NCBI GenBank assembly: GCA_964542165.1
Contig: CAZITQ010000011.1
Span: 11,413-75,412 of the forward strand
Reading direction: 5' to 3'
From: CAYTBN01 sp964542165
Lineage (GTDB): Bacteria; Myxococcota_A; UBA796; UBA9615; CAYRNR01
Length of the DNA stretch: 64,000 nucleotides
Positions within the stretch are counted from its first letter, which is position 1, and each line of letters starts with the position of its first letter. The position numbers and the translations under genes were made by a program. Shown piece by piece: positions 33,687-43,375 of this stretch. The notes under the pieces were generated by a model. That model searched no databases. It was not told the DNA's origin and was given only the letters and a program-made list of their open reading frames with translations.

Positions 33687-34838
33687 CTAGGGCGCGTCAC
33701 ACTGCCCGTAGTCCATGTCCCCCGCACAGCCCCAGCAGGCCAGGTCACCGGCGGTGTCCAGGGCGCAGACGTGGCCCTGGCCGCCCGAGGCGTGCTGGTA
33801 GGTGCCGGCCGGGGGATCACACTGGCCGTAGTCGTAGTTGAGGTCCGAGCAGCCCCAGCACTCCAGCTCGCCGTCGGTGTTGACGCCGCAGGAGTGGTGG
33901 CGGCCGGTGGCCACGTCGTCGAAGGTGCCGTCGGGGGGGTTGGACTTGCCGTTGGCGTTGGATCCCCAGCACTGGACCTCGAGATCGGTGCGGACGGCGC
34001 AGGTGTGGGTGGAGTCGCAGGACACGTACAGGAAGTCTCCGGCGGGCACCTCGCACTGGCCGTAGTCCCCGTCCTCGTCTCCACAGCCCCAGCACTCCAC
34101 GCTGTTGTCGGCCTTGACCCCGCAGGTGTGGTCGTCGCCGCTGCTGATCTGGACGAAGGTCCCTGTCGCGGGGGCGTCGCACTGCCCGGCGTCCACGTAC
34201 ACGCCGGGGTACCCCGCCAGCTCCCCTTCGCAGCCCCAGCACTCCACCGAGCCATCGGCCTTCAGTCCGCAGCTGTGGTGGCGGGTTGCGGTCACCTCCA
34301 CGAAGGACCCCGACCCGGGCGCGTCGCACTGCTCGTAGTCGTAGGGATCGTCCCCACAGCCCCAGCAGTCCACGTCCCCGTCGTCCCGGGCTGCGCAGCC
34401 GTGGTACTTGCCCGCGTCCACCTGCAGATAGTGCTCGCCCGACGGCGGCGAGGACTGATCCTGGCCGTCGGCGCCCCAGCACTCGAGGCTCTTGTCGTTG
34501 CGGACGCCGCAGGAGTTGTAGCGGCCGGCGGCCACCTGGCGCCATTCGCCCACCGGGGTCGAGTCGTCGTCGTCGCCGGTGTCGTCGTCGCCGGTGTCGT
34601 CGTCGCCGGTGTCGTCGTCGCCGGTGTCGTCGTCATCGTCGTCGTCATCGCCGGTGTCGTCGTCACCGCCCGGGCAGTCCGGCGCGCCGTCGCAGTCCGG
34701 ATCCTCGCAGTCGAACAGCCCGTCCCGGTCGTTGTCCGCCCCGTCCCCGCACTCCCCAGGCTCGTCCCCCTCGTGGGAGCAGCCCGCCACGACCAGAGCC
34801 AGGACACCGAGCACCGCGCACAGCCATCGATGGGTCAT
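33687..34838 (-). CDS. RCC1-like repeat lipoprotein with Asp-rich linker
   Basis: A 383-residue lipoprotein: signal ending LALVVAGC (Cys20), a calcium-binding-like segment with DNDRDGLFDCEDPDCDG (MopE-like), a long GDDDT(G) linker, then seven or eight RCC1-like blades of about 42 residues. Each reads F(V/R)QVxxGxxHxCGVxxDGxVxCWG; examples are SCGVRNDKSLECWGADG, HSCGLKADGSVECWGCEG and HTCGVKADNSVECWGCGD. Five blades have an extra Cys directly after CWG, suggesting inter-blade disulfides. A seven-bladed propeller on the cell surface is likely; the binding partner is unknown. It is 23 nt after the regulator on the same strand. Confidence 0.85.
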   Translation of the reverse strand: MTHRWLCAVLGVLALVVAGCSHEGDEPGECGDGADNDRDGLFDCEDPDCDGAPDCPGGDDDTGDDDDDDDDTGDDDTGDDDTGDDDTGDDDDSTPVGEWRQVAAGRYNSCGVRNDKSLECWGADGQDQSSPPSGEHYLQVDAGKYHGCAARDDGDVDCWGCGDDPYDYEQCDAPGSGSFVEVTATRHHSCGLKADGSVECWGCEGELAGYPGVYVDAGQCDAPATGTFVQISSGDDHTCGVKADNSVECWGCGDEDGDYGQCEVPAGDFLYVSCDSTHTCAVRTDLEVQCWGSNANGKSNPPDGTFDDVATGRHHSCGVNTDGELECWGCSDLNYDYGQCDPPAGTYQHASGGQGHVCALDTAGDLACWGCAGDMDYGQCDAP

Positions 34839-34861
34839 CCCTCGAACCTCCGAGCGCCAGC

Positions 34862-36526
34862 TTACATGACCCGGTAGCGGATGGCCCGCCCGTGCCCCAG
34901 ACGCTCGACGCGTCCCTCCGTCCGCAGGATCCGCAGGGCATGGTGCAACGCGGTGCGGCTGACCCCGAGGCGGGCCTCCAGCTCCCTCGGCGGGAGGTCC
35001 TCCCCACCCCCGAGCACGTCCACGACCCGCTGGGGGAGGCCTCGACGGCGAACCGGCAGCCCCTCGCCCTCCCCGGACTCGAGTTCCAGCACACGCACCG
35101 AGGTCCCCTGCCCGAATCCCAGTCGCCCGCCGCCCAGCACCAGCACACCTCCGGCCCCGGCAGCGGCCGAATCCATCCATCGCCTCAGCCGGTGCACGGT
35201 CACGTGGACCTTGCCCTCGTGGACGAGGGGATCGAACTCCCCGCCCCAGACCTCGCGAAACAGCTCCGGGAGGGCCACCTGGAAATCGGGGCGGGCGAGG
35301 ATCACCGTCAGCATCCTCTCCAGCACCGGGTGCCCCGTCAGCGACCCAGGCCCGTTCCCCCGCAGGTGGATCCTGCCCTGGACGCCGTTCCAGAATACGT
35401 CCGCGCCGGTCCAGTCGATCCGGGGCGTCCAGACCCGAACCAGGGGACAGGCCTCGCCACCCTCTCGCGTCCGGATCACCGTCCTCACGTCGCGGGCTGC
35501 GCGGGCCCCCGCCTCGGCGATCCGCTCCAGCACCGCCACCCGCCTCAGGTGGTGGGGCACCTGATGTCGCCGGGCTGCCAGCCGGTAGCGAGCGAGCCTG
35601 TCCGGGAATCGGGCGGCGGGCGCCGACAGGGTCAGATGGAACTCCGCGGTCATGGCCAGGGGGGTGTTGTCGATCGTCCGACAGAAGGCCCTCACGCGAC
35701 GCCCGATCCGCTCCGCTCGCCCCTGGCGCCCCGACAGCAGCGCCATCTCCAGACGCGCCATGTCCCGGTACCCCTCGAGCAGGCTCCCGGGGGTCTCGAC
35801 CCCGTCACCCCAGCCCGCGGCGATGGCGTTCGCCCGTTCCACCTCGCCGCAGCGGATGAACGCCGCCGCGAGGTTGGGCTCCACGAAGGTGTGCGCGGCC
35901 CGCAGCTCGAAGGCCTCGCAGAGCGCCGCCGCCTCCTGCAGCGCGGCGAGTTCGCGGGCGTACTGGCACTGGAGGTGGGCCAGACGAGACTCCAGCTGCA
36001 GCACCATCTGGTAGGTCTCGGGCGCCGCCGCCGCGTGGCGCCGCTTCCAGCCCTCCAGGATGGCTTCGGCCTCTTCGAAGCGGTCCAGCAATCCGGCCGC
36101 CCACAGGGCGTAGCACAGCCCCTCGGTCGCCCGGACGTGGTCCAGGAACCAGCCGTGGGCCACGGCCAGATCGACGGCCTCCCGCAGCTGGCAACGGAAC
36201 ACCCGGTTGACCACCTCCAGCGAGGCGGTGTGGGGATCGACGGAGGTCATGGCGCGGAGACGGTGGAGGGCCGCCGCCGGTGGGACCGAGACCGTGAGGA
36301 GCACCTCGGCCAGGTTCAGGTCCGGATCCCGGCACCCGTCCTCGCGCCAGCGGTGGAGCAGGGCCCGTGCCCGGTGGAGCCCGGACCCCGAACGCCCCCG
36401 TCCCGAGCGGGCGAGATCGAGGGAGACGCGGACGAGGGCATCGAGGTCCTCGGCCGAGGGCAGGCGAAGGGTCTCGAGCTCCCGCAGCCGCTCGCGGTTT
36501 CGATCGCGCTCGCCGTCGGGCTCCAT
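34862..36526 (-). CDS. Regulator with TPR-like repeats and two winged-helix domains
   Basis: A 554-residue protein. The first 340 residues are helical, Ala/Leu/Arg-rich and TPR-like (VDLAVAHGWFLDHVRATEGLCYALWAAGLLDRFEEAEAILEGW). Residues about 400-475 look like an OmpR/SARP-type winged helix (LPELFREVWGGEFDPLVHEGKVHVTVHRLRRWMD). Residues about 505-554 look like a second small winged helix (PPRELEARLGVSRTALHHALRILRTEGRVERLG), of the MarR/IclR wing type. No receiver or ATPase domain is present. It is divergent from the secreted protease at 36609 and may control it. Its own -10 box lies so close to the ATG that the mRNA may be leaderless. Confidence 0.72.
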   Translation of the reverse strand: MEPDGERDRNRERLRELETLRLPSAEDLDALVRVSLDLARSGRGRSGSGLHRARALLHRWREDGCRDPDLNLAEVLLTVSVPPAAALHRLRAMTSVDPHTASLEVVNRVFRCQLREAVDLAVAHGWFLDHVRATEGLCYALWAAGLLDRFEEAEAILEGWKRRHAAAAPETYQMVLQLESRLAHLQCQYARELAALQEAAALCEAFELRAAHTFVEPNLAAAFIRCGEVERANAIAAGWGDGVETPGSLLEGYRDMARLEMALLSGRQGRAERIGRRVRAFCRTIDNTPLAMTAEFHLTLSAPAARFPDRLARYRLAARRHQVPHHLRRVAVLERIAEAGARAARDVRTVIRTREGGEACPLVRVWTPRIDWTGADVFWNGVQGRIHLRGNGPGSLTGHPVLERMLTVILARPDFQVALPELFREVWGGEFDPLVHEGKVHVTVHRLRRWMDSAAAGAGGVLVLGGGRLGFGQGTSVRVLELESGEGEGLPVRRRGLPQRVVDVLGGGEDLPPRELEARLGVSRTALHHALRILRTEGRVERLGHGRAIRYRVM

Positions 36527-36534
36527 AACCTCAC

Positions 36535-36540
36535 ATTATA
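36535..36540 (-). promoter_or_regulatory. Perfect -10 box (TATAAT) eight nt before the regulator start
   Basis: Minus-strand TATAAT at 36540-36535, in a locally AT-rich stretch of a GC-rich scaffold. Only 8 nt separate it from the ATG at 36526, so transcription would start at or within about three nt of the initiation codon. No Shine-Dalgarno sequence is visible. No clear -35 box is present at 17-nt spacing. Confidence 0.45.
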
Positions 36541-36608
36541 CGTAAGGACAAGTAAGTAGGCTGTCCGATGGACCCCTCCTAGCATCGAAGCAACCTCGAG
36601 GAGCACCC

Positions 36609-37850
36609 ATGATCCGTCCCGGTTCAGCTTGCCTGCCTCTGGCCCTCTTCCTCTCCGCGTCGACGGCCGGGTGTGGGGCGCCGGTGTTCGAGAGCCAGCA
36701 AGGCATCATCAACGGCGACCCCATCGACAGCTTCGAGTTCCCCGCGGCGGGACAGCTGATCTTCCAGGGCACCTATCGCATGGGTCCCCAGGGCATGCCG
36801 CTGACGGTCCCCATCTGCAGCGCGACCCTGGTCGCGCCGGACGTGGTGTTGACCGCCGGGCACTGCGTGGACGAGCTGCTGATCACCGGCGGCCAGGGCT
36901 GGGTCCAGGACCCGTCGTACTGCGTCACCTTCGAGGAGGACCAGACCTGGATGATGGATCCCCAGTACCAGTACGACGCTCCCCTGCCGGCGGACGCGGT
37001 GTGCAGCAGCGGCTTCGTCCAGCACCCTCAGTTCCAGATGATGGCCATGCAGAACCCGGGCAACGGGCTGGGCAATCTGAACGACATCGCGCTGGTGTTC
37101 CTGGGACAGCCGATCCACGACCGCCCCTTCGCCTACATGCCCACGGGCGCGGAGGGCGACCAGCTGGTGGCGGGCCTGGAGGTGGACATCGTGGGCTATG
37201 GCCAGCGGTCCATCGAGCAGGATCCCTGGAACCCCGATCCCGACGACAGCAACCAGCGCTACTGGGCTCGAACCACCCTCAACGAGGTAGGCGCCTGGGA
37301 GATGCAGGTGGGATCCAACGCCGCCTCGGGCCACAAGTGCCACGGTGATTCGGGCGGGCCCACCTTCGCCCTGCTGGACACCCAGCTGGTGGAGAGCGAG
37401 CGGGTCGTCGGGGTCACGTCCCGGGCCTACAACGTCCAGGTCGACTGCGGGATGGGCGGGATCGACACCCGGGTGGATCCCCACGTCGACTGGCTCGACG
37501 CGGCGTTCCGGGACGCCTGCGACCAGGGCCTGCGCGACGAGTGCGACGATCCGGGGATCCCGGTCCCCGACGAGGCGGGCACCGGGGACGACGACGACGA
37601 CACGTCGGACGACGACGACACGTCGGACGACGACGACGACGACAGCGAGGGCGGCGGTCAGGACGACGACGACGACACGTCGGACGACGACGACGATGCC
37701 GCCTCCGACGACGACGCCTGCGGTTGTCCGGATGCCGGCGGTTGTTCCGTGGCGGCGGGTTCGCCGGCGCTCGATGGGCAGGTCCTGGCGGCGCTGCTCG
37801 CAGCCAGCCTGGCCGGCGCCAGGCCCCCGCGCCCCAGATACGGCCGTGCG
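36609..37850 (+). CDS. Secreted trypsin-like serine protease with Asp-rich linker and C-terminal anchor
   Basis: Lipoprotein-like signal with Cys22 (SASTAGC), a pro-segment cut at GIINGDPI (IIxG activation-type site), and an S1 protease domain: His85 in LTAGHCVD, Asp159 in NDIALVFL, Ser248 in KCHGDSGGPT. After residue about 320 comes a DDDDDTSDDDD linker, then CGCPDAGGCS and a hydrophobic segment (LAALLAASLAGAR), resembling a MYXO-CTERM sorting tail. The expected stop near 37824-37850 is missing: the frame stays open to 38705, through the antisense of the methyltransferase gene, so the listed end is where coding sense stops. A deletion or assembly error at the junction is likely. Confidence 0.82.
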
Positions 37851-38651
37851 GAAGGACAGCCGGAATCCCAGGCCGTTCCAGATCTCGACCAGGGACGGGT
37901 CCACGACTCCCTCGGGGGCCCAGCCGGCCGGGTCCCGGTCGTGACGGTCCAGAAATGCCCTCTCCCCCTCCCGGCCAGCCCACATCATCCGCAGGACCGC
38001 CCGGTCGACACGTTCCATGCCGATGCGGCTGAAGACCCGGGTCGGGCCCACCACCCGGGGCGCCTCGTCGACGATGGACAGGGTCGCGCCCGGCCGCGCG
38101 ACGCGAACCATCTCCTCCACCGCGCGGGAGGGGCTGGAGAAGAAGTTGATTCCGCCCATGTGGTAGACGACGTCGAAGGTCCCGTCCGCGAACGGCAGCT
38201 GCTCGGCGCTGGCCTGGGACAGGACCACCGACCAACCCCGGCGGTCGGCCTTGCGCCGGGCCCGGACCACCTGCCCCCAGGACAGGTCGATGCCGTGCAC
38301 CCGCATCCGGTCCAGGGGCACCGGGCAGTGCTCGAACATGGTGGCGGTCCCGCAGCCCACGTCCAGGACCTTGGCCCCCTCGACGAACTCCAGCGGCTCC
38401 AGGACCTGCCCCCGCGCCTCGTCCTTGCCCCCGAAGGCCCTGGCGAACAGCGGCTCCATCCGGTCGTACACCGGCGACATCCCGTCGTAGATCCGGCGAA
38501 AGCGCCGGTTCAGGCCCGTGAGCTGGTCGTCCAGGAGCAACCCCGGCACGCCCCGCACCACCGGGTAGATCCGCGGACAGGTCCCGCAGTGGAGGTCGTC
38601 CCCGTCACGGGACAGCGGTCCGAGGCAGTCCGGGCAGCGAAGCAGGTCCAT
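37836..38651 (-). CDS. SAM-dependent methyltransferase with N-terminal Trm112-like zinc finger
   Basis: About 270 residues. The N-terminus LLRCPDCLGPLSRDGDDLHCGTC is a CxxC-x(n)-CxxC Trm112-like finger, followed by YPVVRGVPGLL. The Rossmann core has motif I VLDVGCGTATMF, HGIDLSWGQV, QASAEQLPFADGTFDVVYHMGG (the methyltransf_11 signature LPF.d.sFD.v) and VARPGATLSIVDEAP. The fold ends near GLGFRLSFRTAV (37839). As with the protease, no stop is present there: the frame stays open to 36624 through protease antisense. It may modify quinones or lipids, but the substrate is unknown. Confidence 0.82.
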
Positions 38652-38687
38652 GGCCGGGACTATAGCGCCGGCCGCCGGGGATTGGGA

Positions 38688-38756
38688 AAAAGGGGACGTA
38701 CGTAACTTGTTAACTAGCTCGGCGAGCTAGTTAACAAGTTACGTACGTCCCCTTTT
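38688..38756. repeat. 69-bp perfect palindrome (34-bp arms, 1-nt loop)
   Basis: Arms 38688-38721 and 38723-38756 are exact reverse complements; the arms run from AAAAGGGGACGTACGTAA to TTAACTAGCTCG. A second CCCCTTTTC lies at about 38760-38769. It sits between two genes on the same strand. The GGGGAC(GTACGT) end resembles REP/RAYT-type elements but differs in sequence from the clusters at 13.5 and 15.1 kb. It could end transcription of the barrel gene, or be a mobile non-autonomous element. Confidence 0.85.
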
Positions 38757-38771
38757 CCGCCCCCTTTTCGG

Positions 38772-39902
38772 TCAGGGCGCGGTCTGAGCCGGCTTCTTGG
38801 GCGGGGCGAAGGAGCCGCCGACGGTGAGACCGAAGTTGATCCGGAGGGTGTCCGGGCCGGTGGTGATCTCGTAGTTGCGGGTGTCGATCCGCTCCAGGAT
38901 GTGGCTGGTCTCGTAGTCGACGCCGACGTTGAGTCGGACCTGGACCACCGAGGCGGGGCGGATGTACAGGCCCAGGCCGAAGTGGGGTTCCAGGAACTCG
39001 GCGGTGGTGGCGATGTGCCCCACGGTGTTGGGGTGGATCACCGGCAGCAGCGTCCCGGTCTCCACGTCGGACCAGGTGTGATAGGTGAAGCCGCCGTAGA
39101 TGTCCACGTCGAGCCCGGTCGAGGCCGCCGGGTTGTCCATCGCGAAGACCTCGGTGCCGAACAACACCTGCAGCTCGTTGGCCGGGTTGAGCTTGGCGGG
39201 CTCGGCATAGACCGGCCGGCCCTGACTGTCATTGAGCTCGACCTCGTAGCGGCCGGTGACCAGGTAGCTGGCGTACACGTAGGGCTCGCCACCGCGGACT
39301 CGCTTGGAGAATCCCGCGGCCAGCCGCAGATCGGTACCGCCACTGCCCGGCGCCGCGATGCCCCGGGAATCGACCTGGTAGCGGTTGCGCCCCGTGGGCG
39401 GCGAGATGCCCACGTCGAACAGCATGGTCGCCTTGGCCCTGGAGCCCTCACGCATCTCGTCGTAGGGGGCCCACTGCAGGGCGAACCACATGTCACCGAA
39501 CCCGCCGCGCTTGAAGTCGGGAAGCTCCTCGGCGGGCAGGGGGGCGGTGCCAAGCATGGTGGCCCGGTCGTCGCCCACGTCGTAGGTCAGGTCGTAGGAC
39601 GAGCGGTAGTGGAACCGGTCCTGGAACACCACCGGCATGCGGATGTCGAGCTCCAGCGTCGGCGCCAGACCGAACTCGATGTCCACGTTCATCTCGTGCC
39701 GCGAGTGGTTGTAGACCGCCACGTCCCGGAAGTTGGCTTCCGCATCCAGCTCCCGGAGCTTGCCGAACTGGATCTCCCCGCCGTAGCCCACCTCGGCGTC
39801 CATGTGGAGGAAGGGGATCAGCTCGGTGTGCTCGGCGGCCTGTCCGCGGGGCGCCACGGCGCACACACAGGTCAGCAGCAAGACGGCGAGGAGCGCGCGC
39901 AT
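38772..39902 (-). CDS. Outer-membrane beta-barrel-like protein
   Basis: A 376-residue protein. ATG 39902 follows GAGGAAAGTACCC and starts a signal peptide (MRALLAVLLLTCVCAVAPRGQA). The mature protein alternates hydrophobic and polar residues in about 12-14 strands with aromatic ends (VDIEFGLAPTLELDIRMPVVFQ, YVYASYLVTGRYEVEL, VVQVRLNVGVDYETSHILE, LRINFGLTVGGSF). This layout resembles the transporter-like/MetA-pathway outer-membrane porins, but no motif fixes the family. It is separated from the preceding minus-strand lipoprotein by 50 nt. Confidence 0.7.
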   Translation of the reverse strand: MRALLAVLLLTCVCAVAPRGQAAEHTELIPFLHMDAEVGYGGEIQFGKLRELDAEANFRDVAVYNHSRHEMNVDIEFGLAPTLELDIRMPVVFQDRFHYRSSYDLTYDVGDDRATMLGTAPLPAEELPDFKRGGFGDMWFALQWAPYDEMREGSRAKATMLFDVGISPPTGRNRYQVDSRGIAAPGSGGTDLRLAAGFSKRVRGGEPYVYASYLVTGRYEVELNDSQGRPVYAEPAKLNPANELQVLFGTEVFAMDNPAASTGLDVDIYGGFTYHTWSDVETGTLLPVIHPNTVGHIATTAEFLEPHFGLGLYIRPASVVQVRLNVGVDYETSHILERIDTRNYEITTGPDTLRINFGLTVGGSFAPPKKPAQTAP

Positions 39903-39952
39903 GGGTACTTTCCTCACGAGCGACTAGGGTATCGGTCCAGGGGGTGCACCGT

Positions 39953-41246
39953 CTACTCCGCGCCCCTCGCGAGCTGACGGAGCCGCTCGACCGTGATCCC
40001 CAGCGCCGGGTCGTCCGAGGGCCCCACCTGGGACAGCAGCGGGCCGGGATCGCGTCGCAGCCGCGCCTCCGCCTCCAGCAGGCAGATGGTCAGGTCCACC
40101 TCCGGATCCGGGCTGGTGACCCGGGTTCCGTTCACCAGATGGACCCGTCGCACCACGCCGGCGGGCAGGTCGCCGGGGAGTTTCCTCTGGGGTGGGGCGG
40201 TGTGGAAATCGACGATCTCCCGGTCCTGCACCGGGCCGAGGACGGACTCACCTGCGAGCGCTGCCGCCGCACTGCGCCGCAGCTGATCCAGGTCTCCGCC
40301 CTCGGCAGCGCCGGCGATCACGTACCAGGCGGCGACCGCGCGCAGGTGGGGCATTGCCTCGGTCGGGAGCGCTGAGGCCACGGCCGGCGGCAGACAGAAC
40401 ACCTCCCGGAAGGTGGAGGTGGCCGCCTTGGACCAGCGCGCCTGCACGGTCTCGGGGTCCGCTTCTCGGCCACCGCCCCCGAACCCGAGCCCGACCTCGA
40501 ACAGCTCGGCCCATTGCTCCTGCATCACCGGGCAGCGGCCTCCCGAATCGCCGAGCACCGGCTCGAGCACGTGCCATACGCAGTCGGACTGGAATTGGCC
40601 GCCGAAGTCGCACAGCGGGAAGGCCCGCTGCATGGCCGCGGCGCCGCCGCTCCGGACCGCCTCCTGGGCCGCGAAGAACTGGCACTCTCGGCGCAGATCC
40701 AGATCGTCGAGGCAGCCACAGATCCCCACCACGTCCCCACCCTCGTGGCGGCTCGCGGCCTCGGCCAGCTCCCGGGCGCACTCGAAGGGGGTCTGTCCAT
40801 CCTCACAAGGGGCTTCGAAGCAGGCGAACTCCAGGGCTGCCGCCTCCGGATCCGGGGCCGGGGCACCGCTCAGGGACGACTCGGACTTCTCGATCAGGTG
40901 GGGGCGCTTGGCCAGGGTCGAGCACCGCTCCCTCGCCGGCTCGCGCTTCAGACGAGCGCAGATCGCGGGGGGGGGCGGGTAGGCCCCCGGCGCGTGGACC
41001 AACAACTGCTCCACGGCGATCTGCTGTTCGAGATCCGTGGGCAACTCGTTGATCGAGTCCAGCTCGGCCCACGGGTCGTCTCCCGTGACCGCCGGACGCG
41101 CAGACTGCCCCGGGCCGGGCGACGCCGGCGCGGGCTCCCCCGGCACCCCATCCCGGGCGGTGTCGGGCTGGGAGCAGCCGATCCCGAGGACCAGCGCGAG
41201 CACGATCCCGGCGGACGGGAGGAGGCACCGGGCGTTGGCGCGGGGG

Positions 41247-41254
<8 letters not shown>
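39953..41254 (-). CDS. Lipoprotein of unknown function
   Basis: A 433-residue lipoprotein with signal ending VLALVLGIGC (Cys27), a Pro/Ser-rich linker to about residue 60, then a helical, Cys-containing domain (CARLKREPARERCSTLAKR, FACFEAPCEDGQTPFECARELAEAASRH, GICGCLDDLDLRRECQFFAAQEAV). The spaced CX(n)C pairs resemble the helical repeats of predicted secreted proteins in this lineage, but I cannot name a family. Its start overlaps the end of the NtrC-type regulator by 8 nt, so the two are co-transcribed, with the regulator upstream. Confidence 0.7.
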
Positions 41255-42653
<1,399 letters not shown>

Positions 42654-42807
42654 GGAGTTCGCCTTCGTTGATGAATTGAATTAGCACGAAGCCGTCTGTC
42701 TCTCCAGGACCGCGGGCCCGGGACCGCGCGCGTGGCGCGCCCTTCTCGACCTGCACGGCGAGAGACGATGACGTACACTTCGTCGAACCATCGGAGGAGT
42801 CGACTTC

Positions 42808-43368
42808 ATGAGACGCCCCAGCATTGCGCTCCGCGCACCCCTGTCGGCCCTGGCCCTGGCGATCACCCTCGCCGCGGCGGCCCCGGCCCTCGCGGGCGGC
42901 AAGGCCCCCGACTTCACCCTACCCGACCTGGACGGCCGCAACGTCTCCCTCTCCGACTTCTCGGGGAAGGTGGTGGTGCTGAGCTTCTGGGCCCAATGGT
43001 GCGGCCCGTGCAAGGCGGAGATGCCCTACCTGGAGGCGATGTACAAGGAGCTCCAGGACCAGGGGTTGGTCATCCTGTCGATCTCGCTCGACGACGCGAA
43101 GAACGAGCCGCTGGTGAAGCAGATCATCCGCTCCGGCCAGTACACCTTCCCCGTGCTGCTGGACAGGAACACCGAGGTCGTCGGCCTGTTCAACCCGCGC
43201 CAGTCGGTGCCGTACACCGTGGTGATCGGCAGGGACGGGGCGATCCACAGCAAGCACGAGGGCTACGCCCCCGGCGACGAGGTCAAGCTCAAGGTCGAGG
43301 TCGAGGCGCTGCTGGGCATCGGCGATCCGCCATCGTCTCCGGGCGGCTCGGCGGGCAGCGGAGGCTAG
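42808..43368 (+). CDS. TlpA/ResA-like periplasmic thiol-disulfide oxidoreductase
   Basis: A 186-residue protein with a signal peptide (ALALAITLAAAAPALAGG), then a thioredoxin-fold domain beginning GKAPDFTLPDLDGRNVSLSDFSGKVVVLSFW. The active site is WCGPC (Cys65/Cys68) and the cis-Pro region is PYTVVIGRDGAI. The extra beta-alpha insert is typical of TlpA/ResA. It likely reduces or isomerises disulfides in envelope proteins or apocytochromes. It lies 7 nt before the DUF6029-like barrel gene. The 154 nt before it (to the divergent NtrC gene) hold no clear promoter. Confidence 0.92.
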   Translation: MRRPSIALRAPLSALALAITLAAAAPALAGGKAPDFTLPDLDGRNVSLSDFSGKVVVLSFWAQWCGPCKAEMPYLEAMYKELQDQGLVILSISLDDAKNEPLVKQIIRSGQYTFPVLLDRNTEVVGLFNPRQSVPYTVVIGRDGAIHSKHEGYAPGDEVKLKVEVEALLGIGDPPSSPGGSAGSGG

Positions 43369-43375
43369 CTCGGCG

